A DNA stretch of 62,571 nucleotides, from the NCBI RefSeq assembly GCF_026460985.1, contig NZ_JAPKNM010000119.1, positions 1-62,571 on the forward strand, in the 5' to 3' direction. The notes beneath the pieces are model-generated. The model was not told the origin of the DNA. It saw nothing but the letters and a program-made list of their open reading frames with translations, and ran no database searches. The translations under genes and the position numbers were made by a program. Below, in pieces: positions 34,992-43,259 of this stretch; position 1 is the stretch's first letter, and each line of letters opens with the position of its first letter. The stretch is from Sphingomonas sp. (lineage in GTDB: Bacteria > Pseudomonadota > Alphaproteobacteria > Sphingomonadales > Sphingomonadaceae).

Positions 34992-35966
34992 CTAACTATC
35001 GACCCCGACCACTTCGGCCATGAACCGCTCGGCGGTCCGGTGATACGCGACCGGCCGGGAACCGGCGAGCGCCGCCGCGCGATCGCGTAGCATGCTCGGC
35101 TCACCATTCCGGCCAAAGACAATCAGGTTGTCCTCGTCGAAATGCGGGCTGCGGGCCATTTCCGCGTTGTTGCTGATGAGCTTGACACTCATGGCCAACG
35201 CCTCGAACGAACGGATCGTCGCGCCGCTCTGTTTCGGATGGGCATAGTCCAGCGTGAAATCCGACGAGGCGAGCACGTCGACATAGCGCGCATAGTCTAG
35301 CGGCGTGCGATGGATGTGGCGCCGCCACTTCCAGTATAGCCGCGGGCTGCGCAGGGCATTGACGAGGAACGTGCCCGCATCCTTCTCGAACAGATAGACG
35401 AAGCTGCCCTCCGTCCCCAGCGCCGAGAGGGTGCGATCGACATATGCCAGGCGGTCCGAATGGTTCCGCAGGATAGCGGTGATCCGGTAGCGGATCGGCG
35501 GCAACGGGTTCGGCGTCGCGGAAGCCGAGAATAGCTCAACCAAGGGCCATTGCTTCCGTTCGGCGTCGAGATAGTCGAAGGTCGTGACGCGATCCGCGGC
35601 CGCGGCCCAGCGCTCGGTGGCGGGATCATAAGCGAGCGAGTCGAAATGATAGCCCACTACGCGCCGGGCATGCCGCTTGAAATCCTGCGCCAGCCGCTCC
35701 CCAATGCCTCGACCTTTGAAGATCGCAACGAGATCCCAGTGCTTTCCGTCGAGGAACCGCCGGTGGAAGGTCCGCCGCGTCCACCAGCGCCCGATGCCGG
35801 TATCGAGCTTGCTGAGAATGATGCCGAGCGGATTCTCGGGATATTCCTCGTTCGCGACCGTCACGGAATACCCCATCCTTTCGAGCGTGCGCGAAAACGT
35901 CCGCGCGAAGGAATAGAAGCGCTTCGGCAGAACCAGCAGACAGGTGCGACGTCCGGTCTCAGCCAT
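34992..35966 (-). CDS. Glycosyltransferase-like protein (CgeB/GT-B type), copy 2
   Basis: The product of about 324 residues begins MAETGRRTCLLVLPKRFYSF. Its C-terminal half has a donor-site-like motif, DYAHPKQSGATIRSFEALAMSVKLISNNAEM near residue 240. The equivalent segment of the upstream gene is DFANHQQSGYTMRVIENLCAGKKIITNN, so the two are paralogues. The pattern fits CgeB-like GT-B transferases. The ATG at 35966 overlaps the upstream stop by 8 bp (ATGGCTGA). Donor and acceptor are unknown. It is the last gene of the long minus-strand locus. Confidence 0.75.
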   Translation of the reverse strand: MAETGRRTCLLVLPKRFYSFARTFSRTLERMGYSVTVANEEYPENPLGIILSKLDTGIGRWWTRRTFHRRFLDGKHWDLVAIFKGRGIGERLAQDFKRHARRVVGYHFDSLAYDPATERWAAAADRVTTFDYLDAERKQWPLVELFSASATPNPLPPIRYRITAILRNHSDRLAYVDRTLSALGTEGSFVYLFEKDAGTFLVNALRSPRLYWKWRRHIHRTPLDYARYVDVLASSDFTLDYAHPKQSGATIRSFEALAMSVKLISNNAEMARSPHFDEDNLIVFGRNGEPSMLRDRAAALAGSRPVAYHRTAERFMAEVVGVDS

Positions 35967-36957
35967 TTGCCGACCGCGCCCCGACGTGCCGTGGAAGGTC
36001 GTGCCCCTTGCCTTCCACGAGATGCCGCGCGAATGCCTGAATGTGGTATTCGGGGAAATCCAGCTCGGGATTGGACAGCGGGACATCCAAGAATGTCTTC
36101 ACTCCTTCGAAATCAAGGTCCTGAAAGACATGAAACCTATCAGGACTATAGAATTTTTCCCCGACAACCCGCGTGTTGTTGGTAATTATCTTCTTACCAG
36201 CGCATAAGTTCTCAATTACCCGCATCGTATATCCGCTTTGTTGATGGTTGGCGAAATCGAACGTCGCCGTCGATCTCTCCATCATATCTATAAAATCGCC
36301 ACGATCTATCGAGTCATACGCTACCCCTCGGGGCCAATGGCCGCTGCGAAGAAGCTTGAGCAGGACCGGTGGAGTGCTTTTCAAGTGCGATCGAAGACGT
36401 ATTCCATTCTGCTCGCAATAATCCATGAAGGAACGAAAGGCGGCGTAGCGTGAAATCTTCACCAGATTTCCGACGAAATAGACGGCATTCTCATGCTGGT
36501 CGAATTTACGAAGCGCCTGAAATTCACGAAGGCAGAATAAGGGGAGATATTCAACACCCTCGTGCAAAGCATCATCGGGATCGAACGTCAAAACACTATC
36601 GAAAAGATCGATATATGGCCGGTAGTCGTGATTATCGATGGAATCCCAGTTATATAGGTGAAACTTCGCTATGCCGAACTCCGCACGAAATGCCTCCAGA
36701 ATATCACGGCGCATCTGGTGCACCTGAATGAACAGGACGAGATCGTAGCCTCGCCCACGCTCTTCCTCGAGGATCGCACGGTGATGCCGATCCATGCGAG
36801 CCTGCCATAACCTGGGCGAGATGTTGCGAAGGCTCTTGGTCAGGATGTCCCTCGGCTGGATGTCGTGCAGATTCACCGTATGGCCCGCGCTCCGCAGTTC
36901 CTCCGCGATCTGCGCGGTATAGGTGTGATAGGGCAAGGCAATCATCAGGATGTTCAT
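35959..36957 (-). CDS. Glycosyltransferase-like protein (CgeB/GT-B type), copy 1
   Basis: The product of about 332 residues starts MNILMIALPYHTYTAQIAEEL, a typical GT-B N-terminal Rossmann strand. It contains KFHLYNWDSIDNHDYRPYIDLFDSVLTFDPDDA near residue 105 and the motif ANHQQSGYTMRVIENLCAGKKIITNN near residue 238. It is coupled to the next gene, with which it shares ancestry. The DNA at 36080-36700 is clearly more AT-rich than the rest of the window, which suggests acquisition by transfer. The ATG follows TTGGGGA; a TTG lies four codons upstream. Confidence 0.75.
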   Translation of the reverse strand: MNILMIALPYHTYTAQIAEELRSAGHTVNLHDIQPRDILTKSLRNISPRLWQARMDRHHRAILEEERGRGYDLVLFIQVHQMRRDILEAFRAEFGIAKFHLYNWDSIDNHDYRPYIDLFDSVLTFDPDDALHEGVEYLPLFCLREFQALRKFDQHENAVYFVGNLVKISRYAAFRSFMDYCEQNGIRLRSHLKSTPPVLLKLLRSGHWPRGVAYDSIDRGDFIDMMERSTATFDFANHQQSGYTMRVIENLCAGKKIITNNTRVVGEKFYSPDRFHVFQDLDFEGVKTFLDVPLSNPELDFPEYHIQAFARHLVEGKGHDLPRHVGARSANG

Positions 36958-37184
36958 GGATTTCCCCAAGATATCGGGACTTTGGCGCGCGCCGCCAGAG
37001 GGAAGTCGGAAGCCGCGCCGCTAAAAACGGCTTGCGATCGGCGACGCGGCGATCACGGAGACGCCGCGAATATCATGACCGCAGCGCGAGCGCTCGAGGG
37101 CATCCCGTTCGCCGAGCGATCCCGGGACGGATTGCCGCAATTCGGTCCCCTCCCTTGCAAGCTCTCTTTCCATGGGCGCGCGGT

Positions 37185-37799
37185 TCAGACGCCATCCGGG
37201 AGCACGAAGCTGCCATCCTCAGAGGTGGGACGCCACGCCTTGGTCTCCACGTCGTATCGGCGAACGATCCGCGCCGGCGCGCCCACCGCGACGGAATAGT
37301 CGGGAAGGTCCCGCAACACCACCGCGTTGGCGCCAATCACGCACTGCTTGCCGACCCGCACCCCGATCACGCAAGCATTGTGCCCGATCCACGAACCATC
37401 ACCAATCACGGTCGGGCCAAGTTGTACCAGCGGCTGATCCGCCACCGGCGTCTCGGGATCCCGATAGCCGTGAAGATTGTCGGAAATATAGACGCCGTTG
37501 GCGGTCAGGACCTTTCGTCCCAGCTCCACCGACTTCGTCGCGTAAATGTGGTTGAAGCGCCCGATCTGGCTGCCCTCGCCTATCCTCAGACGACACGTCC
37601 CCTCGTCCGACCGGGGAGCCGCGAGGCAAGACTGCGCGGCGATATATACGCGGTCGCCCAGATGAATGTTTTCAGGCCCCTCGATCGCGACCGGCCGTAC
37701 GATCCGACATCCTCGGCCAAAAGCCGCGAAGCGCCAGCCGAATATCAGCCGGAAGATCCTGGTGCGGATCGCATCAGCCAGCCGCATATGGAACATCAT
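37185..37799 (-). CDS. Hexapeptide-repeat acyltransferase
   Basis: The 204-residue left-handed beta-helix (LbH) acyltransferase has hexapeptide turns including IHLGDRVYIAAQ, IGRFNHIYA, VIGDGSWIGHNACVIGVRVGKQCVIGANAVVLRDLPDYSVAVGAPARIV. That ending is typical of WbbJ/MaaA-like sugar O- or N-acetyltransferases. The ATG at 37799 has GAGG 8 nt upstream and follows the polymerase stop by 10 bp; a TTG at 37826 is less likely. It may add acetyl groups to the glycan repeat. Confidence 0.87.
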   Translation of the reverse strand: MMFHMRLADAIRTRIFRLIFGWRFAAFGRGCRIVRPVAIEGPENIHLGDRVYIAAQSCLAAPRSDEGTCRLRIGEGSQIGRFNHIYATKSVELGRKVLTANGVYISDNLHGYRDPETPVADQPLVQLGPTVIGDGSWIGHNACVIGVRVGKQCVIGANAVVLRDLPDYSVAVGAPARIVRRYDVETKAWRPTSEDGSFVLPDGV

Positions 37800-37809
37800 G
37801 GCTGATGCC

Positions 37810-39138
37810 TCATTCCGCAGGTGCAACAGGCACCCGGGCGGCCCGAGGCCCCTGGGCTACGCGCATCCCGCGAATCGCAAGCCTGGGCGACGCAGCATTC
37901 AGCAAGCCGCTGAACATGATCATCAGGAAAAACGGCGTCAACATCAGCGCCTCGGTCAGGAAACACATGAGGAGCGCCGTGCCGAAAATGAATCGATTGG
38001 GGAAAAAGCGCTGCCGAAACAGGCCGATGACGAACACGAAAAACAGGGGAAGGCCCACCATGAAGGCCAGCGTGATCACGCCATTCGAGCTGACTCGCTC
38101 CGCCGCGGAGTTCAAATCGAGTTGCGTACCGCGATATCCGAAACGCTGCGCCGCCTCGGCATATCTGTCGAGATCGAACCCGATGCCGGTAAGGGGATAT
38201 TCGGCGATGATCCGCAACCCCGTGTACAAGTCATATTCTCGAGCCCAAGCCGACCCCCGCAATGCGCCTTGCGTTTTGTCGATGTAATTATTGTAGCCGA
38301 TCCACATGACCGGCAGGATGAGCAAGGGCACGAACATCGCGACCACCAGCTTCGCGGAAATGTGTACCGTCTGAACTCCCCGCGTATAGGCAGCAGTCAA
38401 CAAGAAGGCGGTCACGGCAAATCCCATCGTGGACTGCGTGGCGACCACCCCTATCACAGCCAATGCCACGTCGCGAACGTTCTTGCGGAGGAACAGCACG
38501 ATATACAAGAATATATTCAAGTAGATATGATACACGCCAGGCTCAAAGAAGAATCCGTCGGCCCGCTTAATCCTACTCGAAACCGCCAATACGTCATGAT
38601 AGGTAAATAGGAGAAATATTGTCCTATATGCGGTATCTCCATAGATTAGCATGCCAAAATAACTTGGAAAAATAAATGCGATAATTACGGTCAATATAGC
38701 CTGAATTGCCATAAGACGGAGAATAATCACGAGATCGTCTATAATGGACTTTCTTGGCTCGAGCATATAGATACCGAGCAGAAACATTCCCGCGAAGAAG
38801 TTCGCATATCGATTCGCGAAGGGGACGGCACTGATGCCGCCGCCGCCGATCAGTGCCATGACCAACACGGCGAGCAGCAACCACCAGATCGAGGCAAGTT
38901 CGCGACGCAGCAATTGCGCCGGATCGCGATAGAGGAGGAAAATCACCAGGATCACGCCGAACATCGGCAGTCGCGGGAAAAAGAGATGCCCGCCGCTCAT
39001 CAAAATACCGATGAGCAGCGCCGTGCGACGAAGGATGGTCCGGAAGGACTCCTGCTGAATTCTGCCCTCAGCCGCTGCCGCCGACACACGCAATCTCCTA
39101 CCGAGGGGGCACTCTCCCGCCAAAACCTGACTAGCCAT
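37810..39138 (-). CDS. wzy: Polysaccharide polymerase-like membrane protein (candidate Wzy)
   Basis: The protein of about 442 residues has 10 or more transmembrane segments and low similarity to other families, as is usual for Wzy. Features include LLYRDPAQLLRRE, a loop with RADGFFFEPGVYHIYLNIFLYI near residue 200, and a periplasmic loop with GLRIIAEYPLTGIGFDLDRYAEAAQ near residue 310 that resembles O-antigen polymerases. It lies directly after the flippase gene, the normal partner. DNA at 38500-38770 is distinctly AT-rich. The start is the ATG at 39138 or a TTG at 39156 next to the wzx stop. Confidence 0.8.
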   Translation of the reverse strand: MASQVLAGECPLGRRLRVSAAAAEGRIQQESFRTILRRTALLIGILMSGGHLFFPRLPMFGVILVIFLLYRDPAQLLRRELASIWWLLLAVLVMALIGGGGISAVPFANRYANFFAGMFLLGIYMLEPRKSIIDDLVIILRLMAIQAILTVIIAFIFPSYFGMLIYGDTAYRTIFLLFTYHDVLAVSSRIKRADGFFFEPGVYHIYLNIFLYIVLFLRKNVRDVALAVIGVVATQSTMGFAVTAFLLTAAYTRGVQTVHISAKLVVAMFVPLLILPVMWIGYNNYIDKTQGALRGSAWAREYDLYTGLRIIAEYPLTGIGFDLDRYAEAAQRFGYRGTQLDLNSAAERVSSNGVITLAFMVGLPLFFVFVIGLFRQRFFPNRFIFGTALLMCFLTEALMLTPFFLMIMFSGLLNAASPRLAIRGMRVAQGPRAARVPVAPAE

Positions 39139-39156
39139 CCACACGCGTCCCGGCAA

Positions 39157-40446
39157 TCACGGTCGCCGCGAGCTTTGACGGAAGCGGAAGCGGAAGCGCC
39201 GATGCTCACGGGACAACACCAGGAACCCCGCGACGAGCATCGCCGTCATGAGCGCATAGGCGCCGGATCGCAGAAGCGCGACCGCATCCAGGCTCAACAC
39301 GGTGCCGGACAGGATTGCCCAGGCCACGACGCCGGCAGTGACCAGCGTCCCGATGCCATAGGCGATGAAATAGGTCCGGTATCGGATCAGCACGTTGAAC
39401 ATGATCGCCAGCGGCGCGCCCAGCGTGAACAGGATCATCCCCGGCGCGATCAGGTAAACATAGCGCAGATCCCCCACATATTGCGGGAGGATGAGGGCGG
39501 TCACGGGCCGCGCCAGTAGCGCCACGGCTATCGCCGCCAGGACGCAATACCCCGCCACGACGAGGAAGAACTGGCGCATGATGCGCGCGAGCCCATCCCC
39601 GCTGTCCGCGGCATGCTCCCGAACGACTGCGGGCAGATAGATCTGATCGAACGACGTCGGGACGAGCTGGAAGAGCGTCACGAACAGGATCGCGAGATAG
39701 AGATGCCCGAGCGCGTCGAGTCCCAGATACGCGGTCACGTACCAGCGCTCGATCTGTACGTTGACCTGGAGGAAGATGCCGGTGAGGAACACGACGAAGC
39801 CCGCGTGCAGCACATTCCGGACCAGGCGTCGGTCGACTTCGATCCTGCGCGGCAATAATCGCCGATCCGCGTAGAGCGCGGCCACGAGGAAGAACGCAGG
39901 CTGCAGGACGATGGCCGCAAGGCAGGCCGGCAGGGGGTCGATCACCGCATAGCCGAGCGCCACGAGCGATCCGGCGGCCGACCAGAAGTTGACGCGATTC
40001 AAGAGGCGCAGCATGCCGCCCGCGACCATCCGGTTCATGACCCAGATGCGCGAAAGCGTGAGCGCTCCGCCGAAAACGCCGAGTAGAACGACTAGGTCGG
40101 CCTCGCCGCCGCGGACGAATGGAAGTGAAGCGCCGCCCACGACCAAAGCCGCCAGCGCGAGCCCGCCGATGAAGCTGAAAACGAAATCGTTCAGCCGGGC
40201 CGCCTCTTCGCCATCGGCGGCGCAGATGAGCCGGTACCCGCCGTTGATGATCCCGAAGTGCAACGCCCCGATCAGCAGCATGACCGACTGCAGCAGCGCA
40301 GCCAAGCCGAGCCCGCGATAATCGAGCAGCTGCATGGTCGCATAGCTGCGGACCAGGAAGAGCAGGTTCACGCTGAAGCTTACCAGCACGAACGTCTGTC
40401 GCTCGCCCGCGAGCAGTGCCCGCAGGCGGCCGGCCAGCTCAGCCAA
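39157..40446 (-). CDS. wzx: Lipid-linked oligosaccharide flippase-like protein (Wzx)
   Basis: The product has about 429 residues and 12 or so transmembrane helices, as in the MOP/PST flippase superfamily (LLFLVRSYATMQLLDYRGLGLAALLQ near residue 26; ALGHLYLAILFVTLFQLVPTSFDQIYLPAV in the middle). It would flip the undecaprenyl-linked repeat unit to the periplasm. I place the start at the TTG at 40446, which overlaps the upstream stop as TTGGCTGA and has GGGGG upstream. The frame is open to 40578, with ATGs at 40533 and 40488 as alternatives. A same-pattern 8-bp overlap occurs at 35959-35966. Confidence 0.85.
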   Translation of the reverse strand: MAELAGRLRALLAGERQTFVLVSFSVNLLFLVRSYATMQLLDYRGLGLAALLQSVMLLIGALHFGIINGGYRLICAADGEEAARLNDFVFSFIGGLALAALVVGGASLPFVRGGEADLVVLLGVFGGALTLSRIWVMNRMVAGGMLRLLNRVNFWSAAGSLVALGYAVIDPLPACLAAIVLQPAFFLVAALYADRRLLPRRIEVDRRLVRNVLHAGFVVFLTGIFLQVNVQIERWYVTAYLGLDALGHLYLAILFVTLFQLVPTSFDQIYLPAVVREHAADSGDGLARIMRQFFLVVAGYCVLAAIAVALLARPVTALILPQYVGDLRYVYLIAPGMILFTLGAPLAIMFNVLIRYRTYFIAYGIGTLVTAGVVAWAILSGTVLSLDAVALLRSGAYALMTAMLVAGFLVLSREHRRFRFRFRQSSRRP

Positions 40447-40990
40447 GATGGCCCCCAGTCGGCAAAGCCAGATGGGCCACCCATTCATCCGACGGGACCG
40501 TGTCGCCAATGCGTCGAACCGGGACACCGACATAAACGCCGGGCTCGGTGATCGAACGATTGACCAGCGACATCGCACCGATCACGACGTTGTCGCAAAT
40601 GTCGACCGGCCCGACGATCACGCTGTTCACACCGATCACGACATTATCGCCCAACCGGAAAACCGCCCGCTCGCGGTGGCGGGCAAGAAACTCGGGGTCG
40701 TTCGGACTGCGGCCGACAAACTTCACACCCGCCATCACGGCCACGCGGCCGGGAGAGACGATTCCGTTGCCGCCTAGCAGGATGCCGTCGGGATGCGCCA
40801 TGGTGAGGGCCGCGACGCGCACCGAATCCGAGCGCACATCGAGCCCATATGCCCAAAGCAGGCTGCGATCGACCAGCATGCCCAGAAAGCGGCCGATCAG
40901 CGGGACCCGGGCGTAGCAGTAGCGCGCGATCGCCATCCGAAGCCGAATGTTCGGATCGATGTGCCAGAACATGTGGAACATTCGCTTCAT
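40439..40990 (-). CDS. Serine-acetyltransferase-like hexapeptide acyltransferase
   Basis: The product of about 183 residues has an LbH domain of the CysE/WbbJ type: GILLGGNGIVSPGRVAVMAGVKFVG, FRLGDNVVIGVNSVIVGPVDICDNVVIGAMSLVNRSI, and the closing GVYVGVPVRRIG. The N-terminus with IRLRMAIARYCYARVPLIGRFLG resembles CysE-like enzymes of polysaccharide clusters. It probably O-acetylates the glycan or makes an acylated sugar nucleotide. The ATG at 40990 is used; a GTG at 41005 is possible. Confidence 0.85.
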   Translation of the reverse strand: MKRMFHMFWHIDPNIRLRMAIARYCYARVPLIGRFLGMLVDRSLLWAYGLDVRSDSVRVAALTMAHPDGILLGGNGIVSPGRVAVMAGVKFVGRSPNDPEFLARHRERAVFRLGDNVVIGVNSVIVGPVDICDNVVIGAMSLVNRSITEPGVYVGVPVRRIGDTVPSDEWVAHLALPTGGHLG

Positions 40991-41015
40991 CCGCCCCGCT
41001 TCCACCCCGACTCTC

Positions 41016-42362
41016 TCAAATCCCCGCCCCGTCGACGATCGCGTGGATCACCTGGTCTCGATTCTCCCGCGAATAGAGACGGTCGTGCGGGAACGGGTTT
41101 CCCGGGTATGACATTTCGGCCATCCCCGCTACGAATGCGCGCGTCCGCTCGATCGTCACGCGCTCTCCTGCGGTCGCGGGGTCTTTCAGCGCCGACTTCA
41201 AGGCGCCGAAATCGTCGACCCGCTCTATCCCGGGAAGCTGGTCGTAGAAGATCTCACCCAGCACATACACCTTCTTGCCGGTGACGGCCGCCTCCCAGCC
41301 GACCGTGCTGGTGAGCGTCACCACCCGTTCCGCGACGTCGAGCACCTGGCGGCCATGAAGCTCCGCAGGCAGGTAATAGAGGCCGGAGTAGCGCTTGCGG
41401 ATTTCCCAGAACTTCGGCCGGAGCAGCGATCCCTTGTCGACCGGATGCTCCTTCACGACCAGGACCTGATTGGGCGAGAGGCACTTGAGGATGTTCTCGA
41501 TCGTCGCGACCTGGTTCGCGTAGAATTCGCTCATGTAATTGAGCGTCGCCTCGGGCTCCTGGTGGAGCGGGAAGAAGATGACCTCGCGCCCGGTAGGTAT
41601 GTCCTCGAGCCGGTCATAGCGGCGGAACCAGCCCTTGACGAAAACCTCCACCCGCTTGGAATATTCCTCGTCATACATCTCGTAGCGGAAGCCGCCGCCG
41701 TTCATGCTCCGCCATTTGCGGAACCTCCAGGCAAGCGATTTCACGGCAGCCACCGCGATCGGCCGCAGGGCGCGTCGTCCGGCCAGGTTCTTGACGTAAA
41801 AGGGCTTGTATTCCTTGTCGACGACCTCCCGGAGATACGCGTCCGCCGCCGCCAGCGCCGATACGCCGGGTTCGGGCGGCTGAAGATATCGCCCCGAGAT
41901 CGTCATCGGGTTCGGAAGCCAATAGAAAAGGTCCTCGACCACGCAGTTCATGCCGGCGAGATACGGGATGTTCCGCCTGCGGCATTCGATCAGGAGCACT
42001 TCCGAAATCTCGATCGCGACCAGCTCGTTGACCACCGCCGCGGGCTTGTAGGTATCGAGCAGGCGGGACCAGAAGGCGATTTCCTTCCCCAGCACCTCGT
42101 GACGCCTCGTGTCCCCGAAGCGCCCCAGAAAGCGGTCCGACATGAACGAGGTTATCAGATAGTTCGCAGGAACCGGCTCAGCGATGAGCGATTCATATTC
42201 TGCCTCAAAGCACCCCGCGACCGACGCGCCCTGTCGCTCGACGGCGCTTTTCTCCCCTCGGGTAAGCGTCGCGAACACCGATTCGTAGCGATCGCTTTCC
42301 AGCGTCGGAAAGAAGTCAGCCTGATACCCCCGCGCGAAGAACAGGATTGCTGGTTTGGTCAT
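41016..42362 (-). CDS. Capsule polysaccharide transferase, KpsC/LipB-like
   Basis: The 448-residue soluble GT-B-like protein starts MTKPAILFFARGYQADFFP. It contains an HP motif in VLVVKEHPVDKGS near residue 305 and an S/T motif in VVTLTSTVGWEAAVTGKKVYVLGEIFYDQLPGI near residue 350. These are hallmarks of the capsule polysaccharide biosynthesis family (KpsC/KpsS) and are shared by bacterial enzymes that use CMP-activated ulosonic acids. With CMP-pseudaminate made by the same locus, it is a candidate Pse transferase. The ATG at 42362 is chosen because the upstream open frame looks like random translation. Confidence 0.8.
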   Translation of the reverse strand: MTKPAILFFARGYQADFFPTLESDRYESVFATLTRGEKSAVERQGASVAGCFEAEYESLIAEPVPANYLITSFMSDRFLGRFGDTRRHEVLGKEIAFWSRLLDTYKPAAVVNELVAIEISEVLLIECRRRNIPYLAGMNCVVEDLFYWLPNPMTISGRYLQPPEPGVSALAAADAYLREVVDKEYKPFYVKNLAGRRALRPIAVAAVKSLAWRFRKWRSMNGGGFRYEMYDEEYSKRVEVFVKGWFRRYDRLEDIPTGREVIFFPLHQEPEATLNYMSEFYANQVATIENILKCLSPNQVLVVKEHPVDKGSLLRPKFWEIRKRYSGLYYLPAELHGRQVLDVAERVVTLTSTVGWEAAVTGKKVYVLGEIFYDQLPGIERVDDFGALKSALKDPATAGERVTIERTRAFVAGMAEMSYPGNPFPHDRLYSRENRDQVIHAIVDGAGI

Positions 42363-42376
42363 GGAACCCTTGAAGG

Positions 42377-43222
42377 TTAGGCGCCGAGAATACGGCTCAG
42401 ATAGGCGTCGCTGAGATCGGGACGCAGTTCCCGGGCCACGCGCAGCACATCCCTGGCATGGTTGCGGATGAGCGGAACCGGCCCCACGAAGGGCCGGTCG
42501 GTGTTGAAGGTGACGAAGATCGCGAGCCGGGGCACCTTGCACCGGCTGCCGTAATGGTAGCAATTCGCAGGATCGACGAAGACAGATTCCCCTGCCTCTC
42601 CATAAAAGGTGCGCAGGACGCCATCGCCGAGTTCGCGCGCGAACTGCTCGTCCGAGATCCGGCGGATGAACGGCGAAGCAGCGATGCGCCGCGTGTCGAT
42701 CCGGTCCACGAAGCCGAACGGTCCATGTTCGGGCGTGAGCACCTCGTTGACATAGGCGACGCAGTGCAACGACTTCGAATCGCCATAGTCGCGGTGCCAC
42801 ATCTGGCTCTCCAGCAACTTGCCCTCGGTCGGCCAGGAATAGAGAAGCTGGATGCTGTCGAAGCGGAACCGGCCGCCGAAATAGTCATGCGCGCGATCGA
42901 GGATCGCCGGGGAAAAGGCGAAGCGGAGGATCGGATTCTCGGGATCCAGATCCTCGGGACCGACAAGATTGACGAACGGGTGCCCGCCCGGCTTCGGGAT
43001 CACTTGCGCTATCCGGTCCGCATACAGCGTCCGGATCCGCGCGAGGTCCTCGGGTGAAAGGGTCGGCCCGGTATCATAACCTTGCGTCGCGAGGCGCTCG
43101 TCGACGGTGGTGCGCACGTCCGAATGCGGCCGCGAAGTGAAGTAGCTTCGCAGCTTTCCCAGATACCGGAGCGCGATCAGCCTCCAGCGCAGCAGCTGAT
43201 ACATATCTCTGAGCGCCAGCAT
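42377..43222 (-). CDS. Phytanoyl-CoA dioxygenase (PhyH)-like Fe(II)/2-oxoglutarate enzyme
   Basis: The 281-residue product has the HxD iron motif in SQMWHRDYGDSKSLHCVAYVNEV near residue 142, and a distal His in CYHYGSRCKVPRLAIFVTFN near residue 222. A following Arg is suited to bind 2-oxoglutarate. Segments GPFGFVDRIDTRR and YGEAGESVFVDPANCYHYGS match the family's double-stranded beta-helix. PhyH-like enzymes hydroxylate small molecules; in a glycan cluster the target may be a sugar or lipid group. The ATG follows AGGGGG. Confidence 0.82.
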   Translation of the reverse strand: MLALRDMYQLLRWRLIALRYLGKLRSYFTSRPHSDVRTTVDERLATQGYDTGPTLSPEDLARIRTLYADRIAQVIPKPGGHPFVNLVGPEDLDPENPILRFAFSPAILDRAHDYFGGRFRFDSIQLLYSWPTEGKLLESQMWHRDYGDSKSLHCVAYVNEVLTPEHGPFGFVDRIDTRRIAASPFIRRISDEQFARELGDGVLRTFYGEAGESVFVDPANCYHYGSRCKVPRLAIFVTFNTDRPFVGPVPLIRNHARDVLRVARELRPDLSDAYLSRILGA

Positions 43223-43259
43223 GGCTACCCCCTATCCTCTTTCCTCACTCGGTTCCAGA

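Noticed and set aside
42363..42800. N-terminal extension of the KpsC-like protein
   Set aside because: The added residues are Arg-rich noise that overlaps the PhyH-like gene; the conserved N-terminus starts at 42362.
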